Source of the DNA: Nonomuraea ceibae
GTDB taxonomy: Bacteria; Actinomycetota; Actinomycetes; Streptosporangiales; Streptosporangiaceae
Reading direction: 5' to 3'
DNA: 59,716 bases
NCBI RefSeq assembly: GCF_019396325.1
Contig: NZ_JAHKRO010000056.1
Span: forward strand, 1-59,716
In this document: positions 47,399 to 56,667 of the stretch, one piece after another
Layout: each line of letters begins with the position of its first letter
Position numbering within the stretch: position 1 is the first letter of the stretch
The notes under the pieces: model-generated
What the model saw: the letters and a program-made list of their open reading frames with translations, nothing else
Databases searched by the model: none
Told to the model about the DNA's origin: nothing
Made by a program: the position numbers and the translations under genes

Positions 47399-48142
47399 TC
47401 AGGCGTCGCGCCGCCGCATCAGCACGGCCGCCACGACCAGCGTGACCGCGATCCAGGCGAGATAGACGCCGTAGCCGGACCACGGGCCCAGCGGGTTGTC
47501 CGGGTTCGGTGCTATCACCTGCAGGCCGGCGTTCGAGGTGAAGTGGTGGTGCACCGTCCTGCCCAGGTCGCCCGGCAGCATGGACGTGACCTGCGGCAGC
47601 ACCAGGATCAGCGCGATCACCGACACGACCGCGCCCGGCGTGTGCCGGATCAGCGCGCCCAGGGCCAGCCCGAACAGCCCGCTCGCGGTCAGGTAGAGCG
47701 AGGTGCCGACCACCACCTGCGCGACGCCCGGGTCTCCGAGCGCCGCCGTCCCGAGGATGAGCGGTCCGCCCACCAGGAACGCCGCCAGGGCGGAGACCGC
47801 CGAGACCACCAGCGTCACGACGGTGAACACGACGATCTTGGCCGACAGCACCCGCAGCCGCTGCGGCACGGCCATGAACGTCGTCCTGATGGACCCCGTC
47901 CGATACTCGCTCGAGATCACCAGCACCCCGAACGTGGCGAGCGCGAGCTGCGCGAACAGCGTGCCCGACAGGGTGACCCTGGCGGCCTCGATCCCCGTGG
48001 GCGGCTCGCCCGCCGAGTTGGCGATCGACACGGTCAGCAGGATGCTGAACCCGATCAGCAGCAGCCCGGCGCAGGCCAGCGTCCACATCGTGGAGCGCAC
48101 CGAGCGGATCTTGGTCCATTCGGACCGGATGACGTCCATCAT
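47399..48142 (-). CDS. ABC-2 type transporter permease
   Basis: This 247-residue membrane protein has six predicted spans and the family start MMDVIRSEWTKIRSVRST plus SSEYRTGSIRTTF. Its start overlaps the stop of the ATPase gene (ATGA), so the two form a DrrAB-like exporter. The substrate is unknown; drug or lipid export is usual for such pairs. Confidence 0.92.
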   Translation of the reverse strand: MMDVIRSEWTKIRSVRSTMWTLACAGLLLIGFSILLTVSIANSAGEPPTGIEAARVTLSGTLFAQLALATFGVLVISSEYRTGSIRTTFMAVPQRLRVLSAKIVVFTVVTLVVSAVSALAAFLVGGPLILGTAALGDPGVAQVVVGTSLYLTASGLFGLALGALIRHTPGAVVSVIALILVLPQVTSMLPGDLGRTVHHHFTSNAGLQVIAPNPDNPLGPWSGYGVYLAWIAVTLVVAAVLMRRRDA

Positions 48143-49029
48143 GACGAGAACTCCAGGCTGTCCTTGGTCAGCTCCATGTACGCGGCCTCCAGCGAGGGCC
48201 GCACGAACGTCAGCTCCTCCAGCGGCAGTCCGGCCCGCGCGGTCGCGGTGCCGATCTCCAGCGGCTCCACCCCGGTCACCCGCAGGTGGTCCGGGTGCAG
48301 CTCGGCGCCCTTGATCAGCTCGGCGACCTCGGCCAGGCGCGGCGACCGTACGCGCACGTACCCCTGGGAGCTGCGGCCGATGAACTCCTGCACGCTCGTG
48401 TCGGCGATCAGCCGGCCCTTGCCGATCACCACCAGGTGGTCGGCGGTCTGCGCCATCTCGCTCATCAGGTGGCTGGAGACGAACACCGCGCGCCCATCGG
48501 CGGCCAGCTTGCGCATCAGCGTGCGGATCCACAGGATGCCGTCCGGGTCCAGGCCGTTGACCGGCTCGTCGAACAGCAGGATCTCCGGGTCGCCGAGCAG
48601 CGCGGCGGCGATGCCGAGGCGCTGCGACATGCCGAGCGAGAAGCCGCCGATGCGCCGCTTGGCCACCGTGCTCAGGCCGACCAGCTCCAGCACCTCCTCG
48701 ACCCGGGCGGCCGGGATCGCGTTGCTCTGCGCGATGGCCAGCAGGTGGTTGCGGGCGCTGCGCCCGCCGTGCACCGCCTTGGCGTCCAGCAGCGCGCCCA
48801 CCTTGCGCAGCGGGTGCCTGAGCTCCCCGTACGGCTTGCCGTCCACGAGCACGCCGCCGCCGGTGGGGCGGTCGAGTCCGAGGATCATGCGCATGGTGGT
48901 CGACTTCCCGGCGCCGTTCGGGCCGAGGAAGCCGGTCACCTGGCCGGGCTCGACGTCGAAGGACAGATCGGTCACGGCCGCGGTCTTCCCGTAATGCTTG
49001 CTCAGGTTCGTTGCCCGAATCGCGGTCAT
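48139..49029 (-). CDS. ABC transporter ATP-binding protein, DrrA-like
   Basis: This 296-residue ATPase has Walker A (GPNGAGKST), a signature-like FSLGMSQRLGIA, and Walker B (ILLFDEPVNGLD). The C-terminal extension after residue 220 is typical of DrrA/CcmA-type exporters. It pairs with the downstream permease. The two-component genes end 80 bases upstream on the same strand and may control it. Confidence 0.94.
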   Translation of the reverse strand: MTAIRATNLSKHYGKTAAVTDLSFDVEPGQVTGFLGPNGAGKSTTMRMILGLDRPTGGGVLVDGKPYGELRHPLRKVGALLDAKAVHGGRSARNHLLAIAQSNAIPAARVEEVLELVGLSTVAKRRIGGFSLGMSQRLGIAAALLGDPEILLFDEPVNGLDPDGILWIRTLMRKLAADGRAVFVSSHLMSEMAQTADHLVVIGKGRLIADTSVQEFIGRSSQGYVRVRSPRLAEVAELIKGAELHPDHLRVTGVEPLEIGTATARAGLPLEELTFVRPSLEAAYMELTKDSLEFSS

Positions 49030-49109
49030 ATGTTCAGGATGATCGGCGGCGCGGGCCGAATCTTCCTGCTGCGGGACAGTCCTGCGGGCGGGCCGGTAGG
49101 AGCGTGGTC

Positions 49110-49778
49110 CTACTCTCCTGGGTTGATCAGCCCCGCCTCGTAGGCGGCGATCACCGCCTGGGCCCGGTCCCTCACGCCGATCTTGGCGAACACGCTCGTC
49201 ACGTGGTTCTTCACCGTCGAGGCGGACACGCCCAGCTCGGCCGCGATCTCCGCGTTGGACCTGCCGCGCGCGATCAGCACCAGGATCTGCCGTTCGCGGT
49301 CGGTCAGGCCGGTCAGCCCGGCCCGGTGCAGGGGCGCCGTGTGCCGTTGCGGCCGGGGCGCCCGCACGTAGGCGCCGATCAGGCGGGTGAGCAGCCGGGG
49401 GGCCACGGCCGCCTCGCCCCGGTGCACGATCCGTACGCCCTCGACCAGCTCCTCGGGGGAGACGTCCTTGGGCAGGAACCCGTCGGCGCCCGCCCGCAGC
49501 GCCGCCACCACGTTCTCGTCCAGGTCGAACGTGCTCAGCGCGAGCACCCGCACGCCCGGCACGCCGCCGGTGATCCGCTCGGTGGCGCGCACCCCGTCGA
49601 GGCCGGGCATGTGCAGGTCCATCAGCACCACGTCGGGCCTGAGCCGGGTGGCGAGGTCGACCGCCTCGTCACCGTCGGCGGCCTCGCCGACCACCGTCAG
49701 GTCGGGCTGGGCGTCGAGCATCAGCCGGAAGCCCTTGCGGACCAGCGCGTGGTCGTCCACCAGCAACACCGAGATCAC
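49110..49778 (-). CDS. NarL/LuxR-family response regulator
   Basis: This 222-residue regulator has D8/D9, phospho-acceptor Asp54 (VVLMDLHMP), Lys in FLPKDVS and a LuxR-type helix-turn-helix (LTDRERQILVLIARG, STVKNHVTSVF). Its GTG overlaps the stop of the kinase gene (GTGA), so the two are a pair. It is followed by the DrrAB-like exporter, its likely target. Confidence 0.95.
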   Translation of the reverse strand: MISVLLVDDHALVRKGFRLMLDAQPDLTVVGEAADGDEAVDLATRLRPDVVLMDLHMPGLDGVRATERITGGVPGVRVLALSTFDLDENVVAALRAGADGFLPKDVSPEELVEGVRIVHRGEAAVAPRLLTRLIGAYVRAPRPQRHTAPLHRAGLTGLTDRERQILVLIARGRSNAEIAAELGVSASTVKNHVTSVFAKIGVRDRAQAVIAAYEAGLINPGE

Positions 49779-50914
49779 GTCTTCTCCAGGGGGATGCGCG
49801 CGTGCACGCGGAAACCGCCTTCCAACCGGGGACCGGTCCATAACTGCCCGCCGCAGAGGGCGACGCGCTCGGCCATCCCGCCCAGCCCGAACCCCGCCGC
49901 CATCGGGTGCTTGGGGGCGCCGTCGTCGAGCACCTCGACCTCGATGGCACCCGGATCGTAGACCAGGCGGACGCTGGCCCGCGCGCCTTCGGCGTGCTTG
50001 CGGGTGTTGGTCAGCGCCTCCTGGACGATCCGGTAGACGGCGTGGTCGACGGTCGTGGGCAGCGGGACGGGCTCGCCGGTCACGACCAGGCTCGCGGGCA
50101 GCCCGGCGCTCCTGACCTCCTCGACCAGCGCGGGCAGCCGGGACGCGCCCACCCCGGTCGCGGCGTCGGAGCCGCCGCCGTCGTCGGCCCGCAGCACGTC
50201 GAGCAGCTCGCGCATCTCCGACAGCGCCTGGCGGGCGCTCTGCTCGGCCCCGGACAGCGCCTCGCGGGTCACCTCCTGGCCCGGCGCGAGCGTCGCCCGC
50301 GCCCCGCCGACCAGCGCGTTGATGACGCTCAGGTGGTGGGAGACCACGTCGTGCAGCTCGCGGGCGATCCGCCGCCGCTCGGCCCGCACCGCGCTCTCGG
50401 CGGCCTCCCGCTTGCCGCGCTCGCGCAGCTCGGCCCGTACGCGGTTGAACTGGCCCAGAACGACGGGGATGGCGATGAGGGTCAGGCCGGTCAGCCACGC
50501 GCCCTGAGGCTGCGGGCCGGGCTGGAAGCGGGTGGCGAGCTCGTTCGCGGTCGCGTAGAGGAGGGAGATCAGCCCGGCGGCGATCCAGACCGTGCGGCCG
50601 GAGGTGTAGCGGCCCAGGCTGTAGGCGGCGATCATGGTGACCGGGCTGCCGGGGGAGACGATGTCGGCGGAGACGGCGACGACGTCGAGCGCCGTGATCA
50701 GCGCCGCCGTCAGCACCGGCCGGTTGCGCCGCATCAGCAGCGGCGGCACGGTCAGCAGGTAGTGCAGGCTGAAGGTCATCGGCTGGCCCTGGGACAGGAC
50801 GGCCAGCCCGCCGATGATCCCCGGCAGGAGGAGCGCGATCACGAGCGTGATGTCGAAGACCCGCGGACGCCGGAAGAACCGCCATGCGGCCTTGACGCGT
50901 CGCACGATGCGCAT
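49775..50914 (-). CDS. Membrane sensor histidine kinase, HisKA_3 type
   Basis: This 379-residue kinase has five or six membrane spans with short loops in the first 155 residues, the acceptor His188 in RIARELHDVVSHH, and a C-terminal ATPase domain (VQEALTNTRKHA, GFGLGGMAER). The lack of a large outside domain suggests that it senses a signal within the membrane, as LiaS/DesK-like kinases do. It is first in the unit that includes the response regulator. Confidence 0.94.
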   Translation of the reverse strand: MRIVRRVKAAWRFFRRPRVFDITLVIALLLPGIIGGLAVLSQGQPMTFSLHYLLTVPPLLMRRNRPVLTAALITALDVVAVSADIVSPGSPVTMIAAYSLGRYTSGRTVWIAAGLISLLYATANELATRFQPGPQPQGAWLTGLTLIAIPVVLGQFNRVRAELRERGKREAAESAVRAERRRIARELHDVVSHHLSVINALVGGARATLAPGQEVTREALSGAEQSARQALSEMRELLDVLRADDGGGSDAATGVGASRLPALVEEVRSAGLPASLVVTGEPVPLPTTVDHAVYRIVQEALTNTRKHAEGARASVRLVYDPGAIEVEVLDDGAPKHPMAAGFGLGGMAERVALCGGQLWTGPRLEGGFRVHARIPLEKT

Positions 50915-51023
50915 GGGATCGAGATTACGTCACGAAACTCCCGTGCGACCGGGCGATCCGGCTGGACCGGTGCCGTTGACGCTGCGGTAACGTCACCTCA
51001 AGGCGCGGGAAACGGGAGCATGC

Positions 51024-52187
51024 ATGAGCCAGTCGGCACGGGTCATCTGGGACGACGCCCTCACCTCCTACGACTTCGGCCCCGGCCATCCGCTGGCTCC
51101 CGTCCGGGTGGCGCTCACGATGGAGCTGGCCAGGGCGCTCGGGGTGCTCGACAAGGTGGACCTGGCAGGCTGCGACCCGGCCACGGACGCCGAGCTGGCG
51201 ATGGTGCACGACCCCGGTTACGTCGAGGCGGTCAAGCGCGTCTCCGCGACCGGGGCCCCCGACCTGTCGGTGGGGCTCGGCAGCAGCGACAACCCGGCGT
51301 TCGCGGGCGTGCACGAGGCGTCCGCGCTGATCGCGGGCGCGTCGCTGGCCGCCGCCCGGGCCGTCTGGGAGGGCGAGGCGGAGCACGCGGTCAACGTCGC
51401 GGGCGGGCTGCACCACGCGATGGCGGCCTCGGCCAGCGGCTTCTGCGTCTACAACGACCCGGCGCTGGCCATCGCCTGGCTGCTGCGCCAGGGCGCCAGG
51501 CGGGTCGCGTACGTGGACGTCGACGTGCACCACGGTGACGGGGTGCAGGCGGCCTTCTACGACGACCCGCGGGTGCTGACGATCAGCCTGCACGAGAGCC
51601 CGCTGACGCTGTTCCCCGGCACCGGCAGGCCGGGGGAGACCGGCGCCGAGGGCACCGCGGTCAACGTGGCGCTGCCCGCCGGGTGCGGCGACTCCGGCTG
51701 GCTGCGGGCCTTCCACGCGGTGGTGCCGCCGCTGCTGCGCGAGTTCGCGCCGGAGGTCCTGGTGACCCAGCACGGCTGCGACAGCCACGCGCTCGACCCG
51801 CTCGCCCACCTGATGCTCAGCCTCGACGGCCAGCGGACCGCCTACGCGGCCCTGCACCGGCTGGCGCACGAGACCGCCGGCGGGCGCTGGATCGCCACCG
51901 GCGGGGGCGGCTACGAGCTGGTCCAGGTGGTGCCGCGGGCGTGGACCCACCTGATCGCGGAGCTGTCGGGCCACCCGCTCGCCCCCTCCACCCCGACGGG
52001 CGAGGCCTGGCAACGGCTGGTACGGGAACGTACAGGCGAGACGGCCCCGCTCACCATGACAGACGGCCGAGACCCGGAATTTCAGGACATCTCACATGGT
52101 TATGACCCAGCGGACCCCATCGACCGTGCGGTCATGGCGACCCGGCACGCGGTGTTCCCCCTGCACGGCCTCGACCCGATGCCCTAA
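51024..52187 (+). CDS. acuC: AcuC-type histone-deacetylase-family protein
   Basis: This 387-residue protein has the class I deacetylase fold: GPGHPLAPVR at the start, GGLHHAM, VDVDVHHGDGVQ (zinc ligands) and TGGGGYEL near the end. AcuC deacetylates acetyl-CoA synthetase in other bacteria; here the acsA gene is not present. GGGAG lies upstream of the ATG. A phosphatase-like gene follows 9 bases downstream, an arrangement frequent in actinomycetes. Confidence 0.92.
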   Translation: MSQSARVIWDDALTSYDFGPGHPLAPVRVALTMELARALGVLDKVDLAGCDPATDAELAMVHDPGYVEAVKRVSATGAPDLSVGLGSSDNPAFAGVHEASALIAGASLAAARAVWEGEAEHAVNVAGGLHHAMAASASGFCVYNDPALAIAWLLRQGARRVAYVDVDVHHGDGVQAAFYDDPRVLTISLHESPLTLFPGTGRPGETGAEGTAVNVALPAGCGDSGWLRAFHAVVPPLLREFAPEVLVTQHGCDSHALDPLAHLMLSLDGQRTAYAALHRLAHETAGGRWIATGGGGYELVQVVPRAWTHLIAELSGHPLAPSTPTGEAWQRLVRERTGETAPLTMTDGRDPEFQDISHGYDPADPIDRAVMATRHAVFPLHGLDPMP

Positions 52188-52196
52188 GGACACGCA

Positions 52197-52979
52197 GTGC
52201 TGACCCGCGACGAACTCCGCGAGCACCTGATCATGAGCCGCATCGCCGGCGACGTCGCGACCCCGCGCGAGAACAACCTGGATCACTACAGCTCGCTGGC
52301 CAACCGTGATCCCTACTACATGCTGGGGCTGACGTTCGACCAGCCGTGGACCTACCGCGACGTGCTGGCCCTGATGGCCAAGGCCGCGGGCGTGGTCGCC
52401 GACCCGGGCCACCGCTGGGGACAGGACACCATCGACCCCGAGCGGACCATCGACGCGCTCGACGCCATGGCCGACCGCATCGCCGCGGCGCTGTCGCAGG
52501 AGAGCCCGCGCGTGCTGTTCGCCACCGGGCACCCGACCGGCCTGCTCGCCGTCCACCTGCCGCTGGCCAGGCTCGCCGCCGAACGCGGGGCCGTGCTGCT
52601 GTCGCCCGCCGAGGGCTGGACCTACTCCGGCTCCGGGTTCGGGCGACCGCGCCGCATCCGCTATCTCGGCGACGTGGCGATGCTCGACGACAAGGGCGCG
52701 TTCGTCCACACCCACGACGCCGCGCCGATGGAGCACATGCTGGCCGAGCTGGGCGACGACCGGCCCGACCTGGTTATCGCCGACCACGGGTGGGCAGGGG
52801 CAGCGGGAGAGGCGGGAGTGCCCACTGTGGCTTTCGCCGACAGCAACGATCCCGGGCTCTTCGTCGGAGAGGCCGAGGGCAAGATCGATGTGGTGGTGCC
52901 GCTTGACGACAATGTGCTACCGCGCTACTACGCGCCGTTGACCGAACGACTCGTCACTCGAGTCTCACGAGCCCTATGA
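52197..52979 (+). CDS. Conserved actinobacterial phosphatase-like protein
   Basis: This 260-residue cytosolic protein is of a conserved actinobacterial family usually labelled phosphatase. Visible features are ATGHPTGLLAVHLPL (a nucleotide or phosphate loop), PAEGWTYSG, IADHGWAGAAGE and FADSNDPGLF. Its reaction is unknown to me. It is probably co-transcribed with acuC (9-base gap). Confidence 0.7.
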   Translation: MLTRDELREHLIMSRIAGDVATPRENNLDHYSSLANRDPYYMLGLTFDQPWTYRDVLALMAKAAGVVADPGHRWGQDTIDPERTIDALDAMADRIAAALSQESPRVLFATGHPTGLLAVHLPLARLAAERGAVLLSPAEGWTYSGSGFGRPRRIRYLGDVAMLDDKGAFVHTHDAAPMEHMLAELGDDRPDLVIADHGWAGAAGEAGVPTVAFADSNDPGLFVGEAEGKIDVVVPLDDNVLPRYYAPLTERLVTRVSRAL

Positions 52980-53190
52980 GTTGAAATCGGTCATCCCCAT
53001 ACCGTCTTTTCGCGCCTGCATTCCCAGAGGCTCGCCGTCCCTTTGCCAACTTTGGATGGAGCCCGGGCGACTCTTATAGGTGACAAATTGGACAGTTCCA
53101 ACGTCCGATTGAGTGCTCGGTGCGATGTCTGGCCAGCGGCTTTGCGGGTTCGGCTGACAGGCGGCTGCGGGGACTGAGAAACTAGGGGGT

Positions 53191-53218
53191 TTGCGCGCTC
53201 GGAGTCCCGACTTACGCT
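53191..53218 (+). promoter_or_regulatory. Candidate promoter for the HTH gene
   Basis: TTGCGC and TACGCT are separated by 16 bases, about 70 bases upstream of the start. It lies in the 311-base spacer 52980-53290, which is less GC-rich than its surroundings and holds no gene. Confidence 0.4.
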
Positions 53219-53290
53219 GACGGCAGTACACGTGCGTGAGCAATGGCACCAGTGGGGATAACCCGGAAACACGTGCGGAAGAGGCGTCCG

Positions 53291-53494
53291 ATGGCTGCAG
53301 GCGAAAGACCTCTCAGCGAGGTGAAGTTCCTGACGGTGGCCGAGGTGGCCACGGTCATGCGAGTGTCGAAGATGACCGTCTACCGGCTGGTGCACTCTGG
53401 TGAGTTGCCGGCCATCCGGGTCGGCCGCTCGTTCAGAGTGCCCGAGCAGGCGGTGCACGATTATCTTCGCGAAGCCTACATCGAAGCAGGGTGA
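53291..53494 (+). CDS. Excisionase-type (MerR-like) helix-turn-helix protein
   Basis: This 67-residue DNA-binding protein consists of one winged helix-turn-helix: FLTVAEVATVMRVSKMTVYR and the wing GELPAIRVGRSFRVPEQAV. In spite of the excisionase label such proteins are ordinary chromosomal regulators in actinomycetes, and this one is conserved next to bS22. AAGAGGCG upstream supports the ATG at 53291; a longer frame to 53243 is less likely. Confidence 0.88.
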   Translation: MAAGERPLSEVKFLTVAEVATVMRVSKMTVYRLVHSGELPAIRVGRSFRVPEQAVHDYLREAYIEAG

Positions 53495-53505
53495 GACAGG
53501 CGTAG

Positions 53506-53524
53506 CGGCGCGCCGGGCGCGCCG
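53506..53524 (+). terminator. Short hairpin after HTH gene
   Basis: CGGCGCGC and GCGCGCCG pair perfectly over 8 bases around a 3-base loop, 11 bases after the stop codon. Confidence 0.55.
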
Positions 53525-53671
53525 TGAATACGGTCGCGGGAGAGGCCCGGTCGCCGATTGCGGTGCCGGGCCCTCACCCCGAGGGGCGATCCACCGCCGA
53601 TCGCCGGTAGTCTGTCACCCGGTGTGCGCTCGCACATCGATTCAGACTTGCTATCAGTACCTGGGGGTCCC

Positions 53672-53770
53672 GTGGGCTCTGTGATCAAGAAGCGCCGCAA
53701 GCGGATGGCCAAGAAGAAGCACCGCAAGCTGCTCAAGAAGACGCGCATCCAGCGGCGTAACAAGAAGTAA
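53672..53770 (+). CDS. Small ribosomal protein bS22 (AURKAIP1/COX24 domain), 32 aa
   Basis: This 32-residue, very basic peptide (MGSVIKKRRKRMAKKKHRKL, then LKKTRIQRRNKK) is identical in pattern to the actinobacterial protein found bound near the decoding centre of the 30S subunit. The GTG start has GGGGGT upstream. A TAGTCT at 53608-53613 may be the -10 of its promoter. It is easily missed by gene finders because of its size. Confidence 0.92.
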   Translation: MGSVIKKRRKRMAKKKHRKLLKKTRIQRRNKK

Positions 53771-53793
53771 GACGACGCAGCTGCGAGGCGCTG

Positions 53794-54849
53794 ATGACCC
53801 ACACCGTGCTCGTCACCGGGGTCTCGCGCCACATCGGCGCCCGGGTGGCGAGTGTTCTCGCGGCCGACCCGGACATCAGCCGCGTCATCGGAGTGGACGC
53901 TGTGTCCGATGCAGGACCCGATTCTGTGTCCGACGCAGGGTCCGATGTTGCGTCCGATGGGCTGTCGCCTCCCCCGGGCAACCGGGACGACGGCACAGCC
54001 GGCCGGATCGAGTACGTACGGGTCGATCTGCGCAGCCCCGACATCGCTCAGGTGATCGCGGCCGCCGACATCGACACCGTCGTGCACATGAGCCTGGTGA
54101 GCGCTCCCTCGCGGAGCACCGGCCGGGCGGCCATGAAAGAGCACAACGTCATCGGCACCATGCAGTTGCTCGGCGCCTGCCAGCGGTCGGCGACGGTGCG
54201 CCGCGTGGTCGTCCGTTCCACCACCGCCGTCTACGGTTCCTCGCCCAGGGACCCGGCGGTCTTCACCGAGGACCTGGAGCCGCACGACGGCCCCAGCCAC
54301 GGTTACGCCAAGGACGCGGTGGAGGTCGAGGGCTACGTGCGCGGTTTCGCGCGCCGCCGGCCCGACGTCACCGTGTCGCTGCTGCGTTTCGCCAACTTTC
54401 TCGGGCCGGGCGTCGACTCGCCGCTCACCCGTTACTTCACCCAGCCGGTGCTGCCGACCGTGTTCGGCTTCGACCCGAGGCTGCAGTTCGTCCACGAGGA
54501 CGACGCGGTCGAGGTGCTGCGCCGGATGGCGACCGAGGATCACCCCGGCACGTACAACGTGGCCGGGGCCGGCGTGCTGCTGCTGTCGCAGTGCGTGCGC
54601 CGGGCCGGGCGGCTGTCGCTGCCCCTGCCCTCGCCCGCCTTCCGGCTCCTCGGCACCGCCGTGCGCCGCGCCGGGCTGGTCGACTACTCGCCCGAGCAGC
54701 TGCGGCTGATGAGCCACGGCCGGGCCGTCGACACCGCCGACCTGGAGGCCGAGCTGGGCTGGAAGCCCAAGTTCAGCACCGGGGCGGCGTTCGACGACTT
54801 CCTGCGCTCGCGCGAGCTGCGCCCGCTCGTGGGAGGTGCGCACCTGTGA
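53794..54849 (+). CDS. NAD-dependent epimerase/dehydratase family protein
   Basis: This 351-residue extended short-chain dehydrogenase has a cofactor motif (VTGVSRHIGARV at residues 7-18), the catalytic-type VRSTTAVYGSS and the Tyr-x-x-x-Lys motif YAKD. Residues 36-58 form an Asp/Ser-rich low-complexity insert encoded by a short DNA repeat. The product may modify a cell-envelope sugar or lipid, given the acyltransferase gene that overlaps its stop by 4 bases (GTGA). Confidence 0.88.
   Translation: MTHTVLVTGVSRHIGARVASVLAADPDISRVIGVDAVSDAGPDSVSDAGSDVASDGLSPPPGNRDDGTAGRIEYVRVDLRSPDIAQVIAAADIDTVVHMSLVSAPSRSTGRAAMKEHNVIGTMQLLGACQRSATVRRVVVRSTTAVYGSSPRDPAVFTEDLEPHDGPSHGYAKDAVEVEGYVRGFARRRPDVTVSLLRFANFLGPGVDSPLTRYFTQPVLPTVFGFDPRLQFVHEDDAVEVLRRMATEDHPGTYNVAGAGVLLLSQCVRRAGRLSLPLPSPAFRLLGTAVRRAGLVDYSPEQLRLMSHGRAVDTADLEAELGWKPKFSTGAAFDDFLRSRELRPLVGGAHL
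53901..53960. repeat. Short degenerate repeat inside the epimerase gene
   Basis: GTCCGA(T/C)GC(A)GG-type units recur four times in about 60 bases and encode the repeated V-S-D-A-G pattern. The unit count is likely to vary between strains. Confidence 0.65.
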
Positions 54850-55733
54850 CGGCCGACCCCGTAGCGGACGGCACAGCCGACCCCGCAGCCGACCCCGCAG
54901 CTGACCGGACGGCCGAGCTGCTGGCGTTCCTGCGCAGGCGGCTCACCGGCGACTACGAGGTCGACGAGTTCGGCTACGACGCCGAGCTGACCGACAAGGT
55001 GCTGCTGGACCTGCTGCGGCCGCTCTACCGCCACTGGTTCCGGGTGGAGACCGCCGAGCTCAAGCACATCCCCGACGAGGGCGGCGCGCTCGTCGTCGCC
55101 AACCACGCCGGCACGCTGCCCGTCGACGCGCTCATGATGCAGGTGGCGCTGCACGACGAGGCGGGCCGGGCGCTGCGCCTGCTCGGCGCCGACCTGGTCT
55201 ACCAGCTCCCGGTGCTCGGCCACCTGTCACGCAAGACCGGCCACACGCTGGCCTGCCCCGAGGACGCCGACCGGCTGCTGCGCAAGGGCGAGCTGGTCGG
55301 AGTGTTCCCCGAGGGCTTCAAGGGCGTCGGCAAGCCGTTCTCCGAGCGCTACAAGTTGCAGCGGTTCGGCCGCGGCGGCTTCGTCGCCTCGGCCATCCGC
55401 GCCGGGGTGCCGATCGTGCCGACCGCGATCGTGGGCTCGGAGGAGATCTACCCGAAGATCGGCGACCTGCCCTCGCTGGCCCGGCTGCTCGGGCTGCCCT
55501 ACCTGCCGATCACGCCGTTCTTCCCGCTGCTCGGGCCGCTCGGGCTGGTGCCGCTGCCGTCGAAGTGGATGATCGAGTTCGGCGAGCCGATCCGGACCGA
55601 CGAGTACGAGCCGGGCGCGGCCGACGACCCGATGCTCGTCTTCAACCTGACCGACCACGTCCGCGAGGTCATCCAGCAGCTGCTCGACCAGCTCAGGCTG
55701 CGTCGCGGCCACGCTTTCCCGCCGTTCCTCTAG
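54846..55733 (+). CDS. 1-acyl-glycerol-phosphate-type acyltransferase (PlsC family)
   Basis: This 295-residue enzyme has the acyltransferase blocks NHAGTLPVD (catalytic His), FPEGFKGVGKP and VPIVPTAIVGSEE. It probably moves an acyl chain to a lysophospholipid or glycolipid at the membrane. The first 20 residues contain a repeated A-D-P-A stretch. The GTG start overlaps the epimerase stop codon. No membrane span is clear; members bind the inner leaflet. Confidence 0.88.
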   Translation: MTADPVADGTADPAADPAADRTAELLAFLRRRLTGDYEVDEFGYDAELTDKVLLDLLRPLYRHWFRVETAELKHIPDEGGALVVANHAGTLPVDALMMQVALHDEAGRALRLLGADLVYQLPVLGHLSRKTGHTLACPEDADRLLRKGELVGVFPEGFKGVGKPFSERYKLQRFGRGGFVASAIRAGVPIVPTAIVGSEEIYPKIGDLPSLARLLGLPYLPITPFFPLLGPLGLVPLPSKWMIEFGEPIRTDEYEPGAADDPMLVFNLTDHVREVIQQLLDQLRLRRGHAFPPFL

Positions 55734-55800
55734 AAAGTGCAACCGCTCCGGTCCGGCCGGTGTTCTTACGACCGATAGAGAACACCGAAAGGGACATGTC

Positions 55801-56595
55801 ATGGATCTGCAGCTTTCCGGCCGCGTCGCGGTCGTCACCGGCGCCTCCAAGGGGATCGGCCTGGCCGTCACCCGCACCCTGGCCGAGGAGGGCGTCCACG
55901 TCGTGGCCGTCTCCCGCACCCGCGGCGACGACCTGCCCGAGCAGGCGCTGCACGTGCCCGTGGACCTGATGGACCCGGCGGCCCCCGCCGAGATCGTCGC
56001 CCGGGCCGTGGAGGCGTTCGGCGGCGTGGACATCCTGGTCAACAACGCGGGCGGGCCGCCCCCCGGCGTGACGCTGCCGCGCGTCGGCTTCCTGACGCCG
56101 GACGACGGCGACTGGCAGGCGATGTTCGAGTTCAACCTGTTCGCCGTGGTCCGCCTGATCCGCGCCACGCTGCCCGTCATGCTGGAGCGCGGTGGCGGCG
56201 CCATCGTCAACGTCTCCTCCGGCTCGGCCCGGCAGCCCGGCGCGATGAACGTCGACTACGGCGCCGCCAAGTCCGCCATGAACCACATCAGCAAGGCCCT
56301 GTCCGAGGAGTACGGCCCGCGCGGCATCCGGGTCAACACCGTCTCGCCCGGCCCGGTGCTGACCGACTGGTGGACCAAGGACGGCGGAGCCGCCGACGTC
56401 ATCGCCGGGTTCGTCGGCGCCGACAAGGGCAGCGTGATCACCAAGGCGGCTCCCGAGATGATGCGCCTGGTCACCGGCCGCCTGGTGCACCCGCAGGAGA
56501 TCGCCGACGCGGTGGCGCTGCTCGCCTCGCCGCGGTCGGCCAGCACCACGGGCGCCGACTTCGCCGTGGACGGCGGCTTCCTCAAGGAGCTGTAG
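55801..56595 (+). CDS. Short-chain dehydrogenase/reductase
   Basis: This 264-residue classical SDR has TGASKGIG (residues 13-20), NNAGG, Ser in VNVSSGSA, and the active YGAAK. The closing segment TTGADFAVDGGF is typical of 3-oxoacyl-ACP reductase-like enzymes. The substrate is unknown. The ATG follows a spacer of 67 bases after the acyltransferase gene. Confidence 0.92.
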   Translation: MDLQLSGRVAVVTGASKGIGLAVTRTLAEEGVHVVAVSRTRGDDLPEQALHVPVDLMDPAAPAEIVARAVEAFGGVDILVNNAGGPPPGVTLPRVGFLTPDDGDWQAMFEFNLFAVVRLIRATLPVMLERGGGAIVNVSSGSARQPGAMNVDYGAAKSAMNHISKALSEEYGPRGIRVNTVSPGPVLTDWWTKDGGAADVIAGFVGADKGSVITKAAPEMMRLVTGRLVHPQEIADAVALLASPRSASTTGADFAVDGGFLKEL

Positions 56596-56667
56596 GCCGC
56601 CCGCGTGAACCCCGGCGGCGGGTTGTGGCGAGATATCTTCGACCGATTCCCGCGCAGAAGGGCGGAG

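Noticed and set aside
53291..53494. Excisionase-type HTH as evidence of a prophage or integrative element
   Set aside because: No integrase or phage gene is nearby, and this protein type is a normal chromosomal regulator in actinomycetes.
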